Origin: JAAYCI01 sp964472465
GTDB lineage: Bacteria > Bacillota > Clostridia > Oscillospirales > Ruminococcaceae
Direction: 5' to 3'
DNA: 7,618 nt
Assembly (NCBI GenBank): GCA_964472465.1
Contig: CAYYLW010000129.1
Span: 1 to 7,618, forward strand
A model generated the notes under the pieces. That model saw nothing but the letters and a program-made list of their open reading frames with translations. It was not told where the DNA came from and made no database searches. This document shows, one piece after another, positions 1 to 5,826 of the stretch. A program made the position numbers and the translations under genes. The number at the start of each line of letters is the position of its first letter. Positions within the stretch are counted from its first letter, which is position 1.

Positions 1-1
1 A

Positions 2-1240
2 TTTGCCGAAGCCTTCCCTGGCGACCAGGGAAAAATCGACTACATGGCCCTGATAGGCGAGGGGCATATCCGCATGGCCAATATCTGCTGCTATGCCACC
101 CATTCCATCAACGGCGTCTCCAAGCTGCACAGCGAAATCATCAAAGAAACCGTTTTTCACGATTACTTCCTCTTCGCCCCGCAAAAATTCACCAATGTCA
201 CCAACGGTATCGCCTACCGCCGCTGGCTTTTGCAGGCAAACCCCGCGCTCACCAGTTGCCTGGAGGACATCATCGGCCCCGGCTTTAAGAAAAACGCCGC
301 CGAGCTATCCAAGCTGCGTGCCAGCATAAACGACAGTGCCGTGCTGGCCCGCCTTTGCGAGGTGAAGCGCCAAAACAAAGCCCTTTTCTCGGACCATCTG
401 GCAAAAAAAGGCGGCATGAGGCTAGACCCCGACAGCATTTTTGACTGCCAGGTGAAGCGAATGCACGAGTATAAGCGCCAGCACATGAATGCGCTGAACA
501 TCGCCGCTGAATACCTCTTCCTCAAAAACAACCCAAACGCCGATTTTGTGCCCAAGACCTACATCTTTGCGGCTAAGGCCGCCAGCGGCTACTACATGGC
601 CAAACAGATGATACGCCTGATTTGGCAGCTGGGGAGGCTGATTGACGCCGACGAGGCGGTGCGCGAAAAACTGCGGGTGACCTATCTGGTGGATTACAAC
701 GTCACCACCAGCGAGCGGCTGATGCCCGCCAGTGAAATCTCCGAGCAAATCAGCCTGGCCGGCACCGAAGCCTCGGGCACTGGAAACATGAAATTCATGC
801 TGAACGGGGCCATCACCCTGGGCACCCTGGACGGTGCCAACATCGAAATTGCCGAGGCCGCGGGAAAAGAGAATTTCATCCAGTTCGGCCTTTTGCGCGA
901 AGAGGTGGACGCGCTGAAACAGCAGGGCTACCACCCCGCCCAGTTCATCGCCAAAGACCCGGTGGCCGAAGAGGTGCTGTGCTTTTTGGAAAAGGGCTGG
1001 AACGGCGAAAACTTCCACGAAATTGCCGACAACCTGCGCACCGCCGACACCTATATGGTGATGGCCGATTTTGCCGCCTACCGCGCCGCCCAGGCCAAGG
1101 TTTCCAAAATTTACCGCAGCGGCGATGCCTTCAACAAGATGAGCCTGGCCAACATCGCCGGCAGCGGCATCTTCTCGGCCGACCGCGCCGTGCAGGAATA
1201 CGCCAAAAACATCTGGAAAACCGAACCGGTGAAGTGGTAA
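2..1240 (+). CDS. glgP: Glycogen/alpha-glucan phosphorylase, C-terminal half (5' truncated by window edge)
   Basis: This is a GT35 phosphorylase, which releases glucose-1-phosphate from the non-reducing ends of alpha-1,4-glucans using orthophosphate and pyridoxal phosphate (PLP), in the cytosol. The reading frame is open from base 2, so the gene begins outside the window; the first ATG at 44 is internal. About 412 residues are present out of roughly 800 usual for the family. Visible family motifs, in order, are GEGHIRMAN, HSINGVSKLHSEI, FTNVTNGI followed by RRWL, QVKRMHEYKRQ, SEQISLAGTEASGTGN and MKFMLNGA followed by GTLDGANIE. The PLP-binding lysine is in GNMKFMLNG, codon 791-793. The gene ends in TAA at 1238-1240. 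The motif order is intact with no frameshift, so the enzyme looks functional. Its neighbour, a GH13 glucan hydrolase 154 nt downstream, fits joint glycogen or maltodextrin breakdown. The exact substrate preference (glycogen or maltodextrin) cannot be read from this half. Confidence 0.97.
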   Translation, partial: FAEAFPGDQGKIDYMALIGEGHIRMANICCYATHSINGVSKLHSEIIKETVFHDYFLFAPQKFTNVTNGIAYRRWLLQANPALTSCLEDIIGPGFKKNAAELSKLRASINDSAVLARLCEVKRQNKALFSDHLAKKGGMRLDPDSIFDCQVKRMHEYKRQHMNALNIAAEYLFLKNNPNADFVPKTYIFAAKAASGYYMAKQMIRLIWQLGRLIDADEAVREKLRVTYLVDYNVTTSERLMPASEISEQISLAGTEASGTGNMKFMLNGAITLGTLDGANIEIAEAAGKENFIQFGLLREEVDALKQQGYHPAQFIAKDPVAEEVLCFLEKGWNGENFHEIADNLRTADTYMVMADFAAYRAAQAKVSKIYRSGDAFNKMSLANIAGSGIFSADRAVQEYAKNIWKTEPVKW

Positions 1241-1394
1241 GTGCATAAACCAAGTGAAAAGTTAAAGGGCAAGGGCCCCAACAAACCCCCGGCTCACCGT
1301 TTTCACCCCCTCATCAGAGGGAGGAAAGGGCAGCCTTACCGCCCCAGACCATAATACCTATATAGGCAGCACGCAAACAGAGGGGAGCCACACC
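1241..1394 (+). other. Intergenic region between glgP and the GH13 gene
   Basis: The 154 nt gap contains no gene. It holds a short hairpin, CCCTC-ATCA-GAGGG (1308-1321), without a following T-run, so it is a poor terminator. A perfect CCTATATAGG palindrome lies at 1357-1366, and CATAAT at 1350-1355 resembles a -10 box but has no convincing -35 partner. The downstream gene could therefore be read through from glgP or have a weak promoter of its own; the sequence does not decide this. Confidence 0.4.
1381..1387 (+). promoter_or_regulatory. Ribosome binding site of the GH13 gene
   Basis: AGGGGAG lies 7 nt upstream of the ATG at 1395 and fixes that start codon. Confidence 0.75.
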
Positions 1395-3206
1395 ATGGAA
1401 CGCGCCATTTTTTGCAGCCAGGATAAGGCCTACAAAACCCCTTTCGGCGCCGTGAAAGCCGGGGAGGAACTTTGCTTCACCCTGCGGGTGCCCACCGGTT
1501 TTGGCTGCCGCACCCCCTACTTGTTTTTGCGGCAGGATGGCGGCGAAACCCAGCAAATTTCGCTTCCCTTTGTGAAGACCGAGGACGACTGCGACCTGTT
1601 TACCCTACGCCAAAACGCGCCGGCTGCGGGGCTTTACTTTTACTATTTTGATTTGTACACCGATTACCGTAAGCTGTTCTGCGGCACCTGCGGGCAGGCC
1701 TTCATCACCACCGGAGATGGCCCGCTGTGGCAGCTTACGGTGTACGACCCCGCCTTTGAAACCCCCGCCGAAACGGCGGGCGGGGTGATGTACCAAATTT
1801 TCCCGGACCGTTTTTTGGAGGGTAACCCCGACAAACCCCTTGGCTACAACGAGCGCATCTACCGCCCAGACAAACGCAAGGAGCCCTATTACTGGCCCCT
1901 GGAGGTGGAGGACGGGCACCTGACGCTGGATTATTTTGGCGGCGATTTGCTGGGCATTGAAAAACGCCTGCCCTTTTTGCGTACACTCGGGGTGGATATC
2001 CTCTACCTAAACCCCATTTTTGAAGCTCATTCCAACCACCGCTATAACACCGCCGATTACATGCGGGTGGACCCCTACCTTGGCACAAACGAGGATTTTG
2101 CCCGCCTGTGCCAAAAAGCTGCCGAGGTGGGAATCCGCATCATTCTGGACGGGGTGTTCAGCCACACGGGAAGCGACTCTCTGTATTTCAACCGCGAGGG
2201 GCGTTACCCCGCCCTGGGCGCCTGGCAAAGCCCCCAAAGCCCCTACCGCTCCTGGTACCATTTCCGCCCAGACGGCAGCTACGAAAGCTGGTGGGGGTTT
2301 GCCACCCTGCCCTGCTGCAACAAGCAAAACCCGGCCTTCCGGCGTTTCATCTGCGGGGTGGACGGTGTGATTGATTATTGGCTGAGCCAGGGCGCGGCGG
2401 GCTTCCGGCTGGATGTGGCAGACGAACTGCCGGACGATTTCATCGCCGAGATACGCGCTGCGGTAAAACGCCATGGCACCGACAAACTGCTGATTGGCGA
2501 AGTGTGGGAGGATGCTTCGAACAAAGAAGCCTATGGCGTGCGGCGGCGTTATTTCCAAGGCGCAGAGCTGGACGGCGTGATGAACTACCCCTTCCGCAAC
2601 GCCATTCTGGCCTTTTTGCACGGCGGCGACGGCCTGGCCTTTGCCGATGCGGTGATGCGCATCTGTGAAAACTACCCCGCCCCGGCCCTGGCGGCCTGCA
2701 CCACCCACCTCTCCACCCACGACACCGAACGCCTGCTCACCGCCCTGGCCGACGAACCCCTAAATGGCCGCGGGCGGGACTGGCAGAGCGGCCGCCGCCT
2801 GCCTTCTGGGGACTATGAGTACGGCCTGCGGCTGGCAAAACTGGCCTTTGTGCTGCAATTCACCCTGCCGGGCATCCCCTGCCTGTACTATGGCGATGAG
2901 ATTGCCATGCAGGGCTACAAGGACCCCTTCAACCGCGCTTACTATGATTGGACCGCCGACGAAACCCGCCTGATTGAACTGGTGATTCAGCTCTCCCATC
3001 TGCGGCATGCCTGCCCAGCTTTCCAAGGCGGGTATACCCACTTTACCTGCATGCAAGCGGGGGCCGTGGTGTTTGAGCGGCGGTATGGCGGCGCGGTGGC
3101 CGCCGTGGCGGTCAACCTTTCAGGCAAGGAATTCACCGCCGAACTATTGGGCCAGCCCGTGCGGTTGCTTCATTTGGGTTATGCCTGGCGGGTTTCCGGC
3201 GCATGA
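1395..3206 (+). CDS. GH13 alpha-amylase family enzyme (neopullulanase / cyclomaltodextrinase-like)
   Basis: This is a retaining alpha-glucan hydrolase of family GH13, 603 aa, the usual size for neopullulanase/cyclomaltodextrinase-type enzymes (about 580-600 aa). No signal peptide is seen, so it should act in the cytosol on dextrins. Residues 1 to about 125 look like a beta-sandwich domain (PAGLYFYYFDLY near its end), followed by the TIM barrel from GVMYQIFPDRF. Conserved regions are present: DGVFSH (D252-H257); GFRLDVADE, with the nucleophile D340; IGEVWED, with the acid/base E369; and STHDTERLL, with the transition-state stabiliser D443. A short C-terminal beta domain follows. The region-V segment reads LPCCN, where neopullulanases typically have MPKLN, so the exact specificity (cyclodextrin, pullulan, starch, or alpha-glucosidase) is open. 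The start at 1395 is supported by its RBS. The adjacent glgP suggests that it processes dextrins the phosphorylase cannot finish. Family membership is certain; the subfamily is inference. Confidence 0.93.
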   Translation: MERAIFCSQDKAYKTPFGAVKAGEELCFTLRVPTGFGCRTPYLFLRQDGGETQQISLPFVKTEDDCDLFTLRQNAPAAGLYFYYFDLYTDYRKLFCGTCGQAFITTGDGPLWQLTVYDPAFETPAETAGGVMYQIFPDRFLEGNPDKPLGYNERIYRPDKRKEPYYWPLEVEDGHLTLDYFGGDLLGIEKRLPFLRTLGVDILYLNPIFEAHSNHRYNTADYMRVDPYLGTNEDFARLCQKAAEVGIRIILDGVFSHTGSDSLYFNREGRYPALGAWQSPQSPYRSWYHFRPDGSYESWWGFATLPCCNKQNPAFRRFICGVDGVIDYWLSQGAAGFRLDVADELPDDFIAEIRAAVKRHGTDKLLIGEVWEDASNKEAYGVRRRYFQGAELDGVMNYPFRNAILAFLHGGDGLAFADAVMRICENYPAPALAACTTHLSTHDTERLLTALADEPLNGRGRDWQSGRRLPSGDYEYGLRLAKLAFVLQFTLPGIPCLYYGDEIAMQGYKDPFNRAYYDWTADETRLIELVIQLSHLRHACPAFQGGYTHFTCMQAGAVVFERRYGGAVAAVAVNLSGKEFTAELLGQPVRLLHLGYAWRVSGA

Positions 3207-3280
3207 AACCCGCTTGCCTAATAGGGCCGCAATGCCGTGGCCATGCCACTGCTCACTCCACCCAACACTTTTTTCCTTTT

Positions 3281-3285
3281 GGAGG
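3281..3285 (+). promoter_or_regulatory. Ribosome binding site that decides the maf start
   Basis: GGAGG lies 4 nt before the ATG at 3290 and directly after a pyrimidine tract (TTTTTTCCTTTT, 3269-3280). An in-frame ATG at 3203 has no such site and would add 29 residues without family similarity, so 3290 is the start. Confidence 0.8.
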
Positions 3286-3289
3286 TTCT

Positions 3290-3853
3290 ATGCCCGCATT
3301 GATTTTGGCGTCCCAAAGCCCCCGGCGGCAGGAGCTGCTGCGCCTGATTACCCCACATTTCACCGTACAGGTGGCCGGGCTGGATGAAAGCGCCCACCAG
3401 GCAAACACGCCCGCGGCCTTAGCCGGGGCGCTTGCTTTTGCCAAGGCCCAGGCCGTGTTCGCCCCGGGCGGCGGCGCCGCCGTCATTGGCTGCGATACCG
3501 TGGTGGAGTTGGACGGCCGGGTGCTGGGCAAGCCCGCAGACGCGGCCCAGGCCACAGAGATGCTGGGCGCCCTCAGCGGGCGGGCCCACCAGGTGCACAC
3601 TGGGGTGGCCGTGCTACACGGCGGGGGGGCCCTGCGTTTTGTGGAAAGCAGCACCGTCTATTTCTCCCCCCTCCCACCCGCGGAAATCAAGGCCGTGGCC
3701 GCCACCGCCGAACCCTACGATAAGGCTGGCGGTTATGGCATCCAGGGCTGGGCCGCCCGTTTCATCCCCCGCATCGAAGGCTGCTTTTACAACGTGATGG
3801 GCCTGCCCGTGGCCGCGCTATGGCAGGCGCTGAACGGGGCCGGGCTGTTGTAG
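3290..3853 (+). CDS. maf: Maf-family nucleoside triphosphate pyrophosphatase (YhdE-like, dTTP/UTP type)
   Basis: This 187 aa protein hydrolyses non-canonical or pyrimidine nucleoside triphosphates to the monophosphate plus pyrophosphate. Family members act in nucleotide-pool sanitation, and in Bacillus Maf overproduction also affects septum formation. The N-terminal signature ASQSPRRQELL (residues 7-17) is intact, as are GCDTVVELDG with the conserved Asp69, LGKPAD with Lys81, and HTGVAVL. The segment EPYDKAGGYGIQGWAARFI with IEGCFYNVMGLP (about 141-173) matches the YhdE/dTTPase subgroup rather than the YceF type. The length is normal for the family. The start was chosen by its RBS and by the start of homology. 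The gene lies 83 nt after the GH13 gene with no convincing terminator between them, and 187 nt before the minD-like gene. In many Firmicutes maf sits directly upstream of radC-mreBCD-minCD; here only minD follows. Confidence 0.95.
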   Translation: MPALILASQSPRRQELLRLITPHFTVQVAGLDESAHQANTPAALAGALAFAKAQAVFAPGGGAAVIGCDTVVELDGRVLGKPADAAQATEMLGALSGRAHQVHTGVAVLHGGGALRFVESSTVYFSPLPPAEIKAVAATAEPYDKAGGYGIQGWAARFIPRIEGCFYNVMGLPVAALWQALNGAGLL

Positions 3854-3876
3854 CGCTACCGTCCCAGGGCCGCTTG

Positions 3877-3890
3877 CCCGGGCATCCGGG
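3877..3890 (+). terminator. Hairpin after maf (weak terminator candidate)
   Basis: CCCGG-GCAT-CCGGG forms a 5 bp GC stem with a tetraloop 23 nt after the maf stop codon. The sequence that follows (TGAAACTTTG) has no proper T-run, so intrinsic termination would be weak. It lies just upstream of the minD promoter and may insulate it. Confidence 0.3.
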
Positions 3891-3922
3891 TGAAACTTTG
3901 GGTAAAAAAGCACAAAACGCGC

Positions 3923-3951
3923 TTGCCGCCAAAGCGGTTTTCTGCTATAAT
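3923..3951 (+). promoter_or_regulatory. SigA-type promoter of minD-mgsA, extended -10
   Basis: The -35 box TTGCCG (3923-3928, 4 of 6 matches to TTGACA) is separated by exactly 17 nt from a perfect -10 box TATAAT (3946-3951), preceded by TGC, an extended -10 element (TGn). Transcription should start about 7 nt downstream, near 3957-3959, giving a 5' leader of roughly 83 nt before the minD-like gene. This is the best promoter in the window. Confidence 0.75.
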
Positions 3952-3956
3952 CAACA

Positions 3957-4040
3957 ACATAAGTATGCTGGGGAAGGGTTTGCCCATTTTTTTGGCGCAT
4001 GGCCTTTCCCGGTGTAAGGTTTTTGGAGGTACGTGCCCTT
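3957..4040 (+). promoter_or_regulatory. Structured 5' leader of the minD-like gene
   Basis: The predicted leader contains GGGAAGG (3971-3977), which can pair with CCTTTCCC (4003-4010) with one bulge. Between the arms are a short GGG/CCC repeat (3976-3978/3983-3985) and seven consecutive T (3987-3993). This could be an attenuator-like alternative fold or simply a structured leader. The ribosome binding site GGAGG (4025-4029) lies 11 nt before the ATG at 4041, a rather long spacing. No known riboswitch class was recognised. Confidence 0.3.
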
Positions 4041-4775
4041 ATGGATACGGTTATTATCGCTTTCGTGTCTGGCAAGGGCGGAACCGGCAACACCACCACG
4101 GCAGTTCTTACCGGGCGGGCCCTGGCCAGCCTGGGGAAAAAGGTACTGTATGTGGAGCTGAAAACCTCCCTACGCACCGCCGACATTGTGGCCAGCATGG
4201 CCCGGCAGGTGGTGTTTGATGTATCGGACGTACTGAGAGGGGTATGCAGCCTGGAAAAAGCCGTGCTGCAAAACCACCAGCAAGAGGGGTTTTGGGTGCT
4301 ATGCGCCCCCTATGAGGATGGGTTTTGGAGCAAGCGTAGCCTGGCCAAAATGCTGGCAAATTGCCAGGGGAACTACGATTTTGTTCTGCTAGATGCCGCC
4401 AGCGGGCTGGACGAGGGTTTTGCCCTGGCCACCGAGGCGGCAGACCGCACCGTTATGGTGCTTACGCCCGACCCTGCCACCCTGCGCATTGGCCATTTGA
4501 TGGCCCACCAGCCCGAACTGGAACACAAGCCCATCCGCATGATTTTAAACCGGGTACACCCGGAGCGCGCCATGGCCCGCGGTGTGATGAAAGACCTGGA
4601 CGAGGCCATTGATATGGCGGGGGTGCAATTGCTTGGCGTTGTGCCAGATTCCGCCGCCATTCAAATTGCCACCACCGGCAGCCGCCCGCTGGGTAAACAC
4701 ACCCCCGAAAATAAAATTTACCTGGCCATTGCCCGCCGCATTCTGGGGGAGGACGTTCCTCTTTTATGCCAATAG
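4041..4775 (+). CDS. MinD/ParA-family ATPase homologue with degenerate ATPase motifs
   Basis: This 244 aa protein of the SIMIBI MinD/ParA group is related to the septum-site-determining ATPase MinD. The deviant Walker A region reads SGKGGTGNTTT (residues 10-20). The signature lysine is kept (K12), but the P-loop lysine that contacts the phosphates is Asn17 (codon AAC, 4089-4091). The segment that is normally DxD in MinD (D38 and D40 of E. coli) reads ELK, giving E39 and K41. The Walker B-like stretch VLLDAASGLDEG keeps D118. The C-terminal half is MinD-like (ILNRV, LLGVVPDS, GSRPLG), but the protein ends IARRILGEDVPLLCQ without the amphipathic membrane-targeting helix of MinD. No minC or minE is adjacent. 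The start at 4041 is chosen by RBS and homology; an in-frame ATG at 3999 would add 14 residues. It lies 46 nt before mgsA and is probably co-transcribed with it. It may be a non-hydrolysing relic or a repurposed scaffold. The fold assignment is secure; a MinD function is doubtful. Confidence 0.85.
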   Translation: MDTVIIAFVSGKGGTGNTTTAVLTGRALASLGKKVLYVELKTSLRTADIVASMARQVVFDVSDVLRGVCSLEKAVLQNHQQEGFWVLCAPYEDGFWSKRSLAKMLANCQGNYDFVLLDAASGLDEGFALATEAADRTVMVLTPDPATLRIGHLMAHQPELEHKPIRMILNRVHPERAMARGVMKDLDEAIDMAGVQLLGVVPDSAAIQIATTGSRPLGKHTPENKIYLAIARRILGEDVPLLCQ

Positions 4776-4810
4776 CCACAATAACCGCCTGTTATTTCAA
4801 GCGTTTGAAT

Positions 4811-4814
4811 GGAG
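4811..4814 (+). promoter_or_regulatory. Ribosome binding site of mgsA
   Basis: GGAG lies 7 nt before the ATG at 4822. The same frame is open further upstream, to 4609, but only the 4822 start matches the family N-terminus (MNIALIAHD). Confidence 0.75.
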
Positions 4815-4821
4815 TTTTCAT

Positions 4822-5226
4822 ATGAATATCGCCCTCATCGCACACGATTCTAAAAAAGAGCTGATGGTACAGTTCTGCACCGCCTATATCCACACCTTTG
4901 CCAAGCACACCCTGCTTGCCACCGGCACCACCGGCAAACTGGTGGCCGAATCCACGGGCCTGGAGGTACACCGTTTCCTCTCCGGCACCCATGGGGGAGA
5001 CCAGCAAATTGCCGCGCGCATCGCCTGCAATGAAATCGACCTGCTGCTCTTTTTCCGGGACCCCATCAGCGCAAAGCCCGGCGAACCCAGCGACATCAAC
5101 CTGCTGCGCCTGTGCGATATGCACAGCATTCCCATGGCCACCAACATCGCCACCGCCGAGGTGCTCATCCACGGCCTGGAGCGTGGCGATTTGGATTGGC
5201 GCGATATTGTAAACCCCAAAAATTAA
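4822..5226 (+). CDS. mgsA: Methylglyoxal synthase with altered active-site positions
   Basis: This 134 aa protein of the methylglyoxal synthase family converts dihydroxyacetone phosphate to methylglyoxal and phosphate, a glycolytic bypass used under phosphate limitation or sugar-phosphate stress; it acts in the cytosol as a hexamer in characterised members. Recognisable motifs are IALIAHDSKK (H8, D9), the phosphate-binding ATGTTG (33-38), GGDQQIAARIA with the catalytic base D60 (D71 of E. coli), FFRDPISAKP, and ATNIATAEVLI. Oddities: the segment that is usually PHEPDV in this family reads PGEPSD, so the positions of E. coli H98 and D101 are Gly87 and Ser90, with an Asp at the next residue (91). 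The usual SGPLGGDQQ reads SGTHGGDQQ. This could be a lineage variant that keeps activity, or a weakened enzyme. The gene follows the minD-like gene by 46 nt, and mgsA is a habitual neighbour of min/rod genes in Clostridia. Confidence 0.93.
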   Translation: MNIALIAHDSKKELMVQFCTAYIHTFAKHTLLATGTTGKLVAESTGLEVHRFLSGTHGGDQQIAARIACNEIDLLLFFRDPISAKPGEPSDINLLRLCDMHSIPMATNIATAEVLIHGLERGDLDWRDIVNPKN

Positions 5227-5236
5227 ACTGGGGCAA

Positions 5237-5275
5237 GGGCGTGTTCGCCCACCAAGGCGTTTTGGTATGCAAAAC
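5237..5275 (+). repeat. Two consecutive small hairpins after mgsA
   Basis: GGGCG-TGTT-CGCCC (5237-5250) is a perfect 5 bp stem with a tetraloop. GTTTTG-GTATG-CAAAAC (5259-5275) is a perfect 6 bp stem with a 5 nt loop; its first arm provides a TTTT run 9 nt after the first hairpin. They may be part of a composite terminator or RNA 3'-end structure. Confidence 0.4.
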
Positions 5276-5281
5276 CCCGCA

Positions 5282-5325
5282 CCCTGGGCCTGGCTCTTAC
5301 AAGCTGGCCTGGGGGCCTTTTGTTT
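5282..5325 (+). terminator. Probable intrinsic terminator of the minD-mgsA transcript
   Basis: GGCC (5287-5290) pairs with GGCC (5306-5309). Inside it, GGCT (5292-5295) pairs with AGCT (5302-5305, one G-U pair), with one bulged T and a six-base loop CTTACA; an outer CCC (5282-5284) can pair with GGG (5311-5313). The T-rich run TTTTGTTT follows at 5318-5325. The gap between stem and T-run is a few bases longer than ideal, and alternative pairings with the downstream GGCC (5314-5317) would close it. Confidence 0.5.
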
Positions 5326-5348
5326 CACAGGCCCGCCCGCCCCAACAC

Positions 5349-5353
5349 GGAGG
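5349..5353 (+). promoter_or_regulatory. Ribosome binding site of the YqxD/YaiI gene
   Basis: GGAGG lies 5 nt before the ATG at 5359. The frame is open back to an ATG at 5320, but that start has no such site and lies within the terminator T-run. Confidence 0.8.
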
Positions 5354-5358
5354 AAACC

Positions 5359-5805
5359 ATGACCAGAATACTCATAGACGCCGACGGCTGCCCGGTGGTA
5401 GACCTGGCCGTACAAACGGCAAAACAGCATCATGTCGCCTGCATCATCCTGTGCGATACCGCCCATGTGTTCGAAAAGACCGGCGCGCAGACCATCACGG
5501 TTTCCAAAGGGGCCGATAGCGTGGATTTTGCGCTGGTGAACATGGTGCAAAAGGGCGATATCGTGGTGACGCAGGACTATGGGCTGGCCGCCATGTGCCT
5601 GGCGCGCGGCGCGGTGCCCCTCAGCCAGGATGGCCTTGTGTATGATGACGGCAACATTTTGCCCCTGCTTTCCCAGCGCGCCATGGCAAAGAAAATCCGC
5701 ATGGGCGGGGGCCGGCTGAAGGGGAGCGCCAAACGCAGCCCCGCGCAAAACCAGGCGTTTGAGCAAGCGCTCCAAACACTACTACGCGGCGCGGGCCCGG
5801 CATAA
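5359..5805 (+). CDS. YaiI/YqxD family protein (DUF188, PIN-like fold)
   Basis: This 148 aa protein belongs to the widespread UPF0178/DUF188 family (E. coli YaiI, B. subtilis YqxD), which has a PIN-like, potentially nuclease-type fold but no firmly established function. Visible family motifs are the N-terminal ILIDADGCPV (residues 4-13), VSKGADSVDFALV (about 48-60), KGDIVVTQDYGLA (about 65-77) and the basic/Gly-rich segment RMGGGRLKGSAKRS in the C-terminal part. The conserved acidic residues in DADGCP, DSVD and TQDYG are of the kind that could bind metal in a PIN-like site. The length is normal (about 150 aa). No signal peptide or membrane segment is seen, so it should be cytosolic. The radical SAM gene follows by 21 nt (favoured start), so the two are probably one transcript. 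Family assignment is secure; any nuclease activity is inference. Confidence 0.93.
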   Translation: MTRILIDADGCPVVDLAVQTAKQHHVACIILCDTAHVFEKTGAQTITVSKGADSVDFALVNMVQKGDIVVTQDYGLAAMCLARGAVPLSQDGLVYDDGNILPLLSQRAMAKKIRMGGGRLKGSAKRSPAQNQAFEQALQTLLRGAGPA

Positions 5806-5826
5806 AACAGACGGCAAAGGATGGGT

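Noticed and set aside
422..1246. Long open frame on the - strand (274 codons) opposite glgP
   Set aside because: The + strand carries unmistakable phosphorylase motifs throughout; the antisense product is a Gly/Val/His-rich shadow typical of GC-rich codon usage.
1350..1366. CATAAT/TATATA as a promoter for the GH13 gene
   Set aside because: No acceptable -35 hexamer lies 16-18 nt upstream (AAGGGC or TTACCG), so a promoter is not supported beyond a weak possibility.
3237..3280. Hairpin GTGGC-CAT-GCCAC followed by a T-rich tract, considered as a terminator before maf
   Set aside because: The T tract begins about 20 nt after the stem and runs straight into the maf ribosome binding site, so it is not a normal intrinsic terminator.
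3203..3289. Upstream extension of maf from the ATG at 3203
   Set aside because: The extra 29 residues have no Maf similarity, there is no ribosome binding site, and a GGAGG site precedes the ATG at 3290.
4792..5775. Long open frame on the - strand (327 codons) across mgsA and the YqxD gene
   Set aside because: It runs antisense to two clear genes and their gap, its translation shows no recognisable motif, and long antisense frames are expected at this G+C content.
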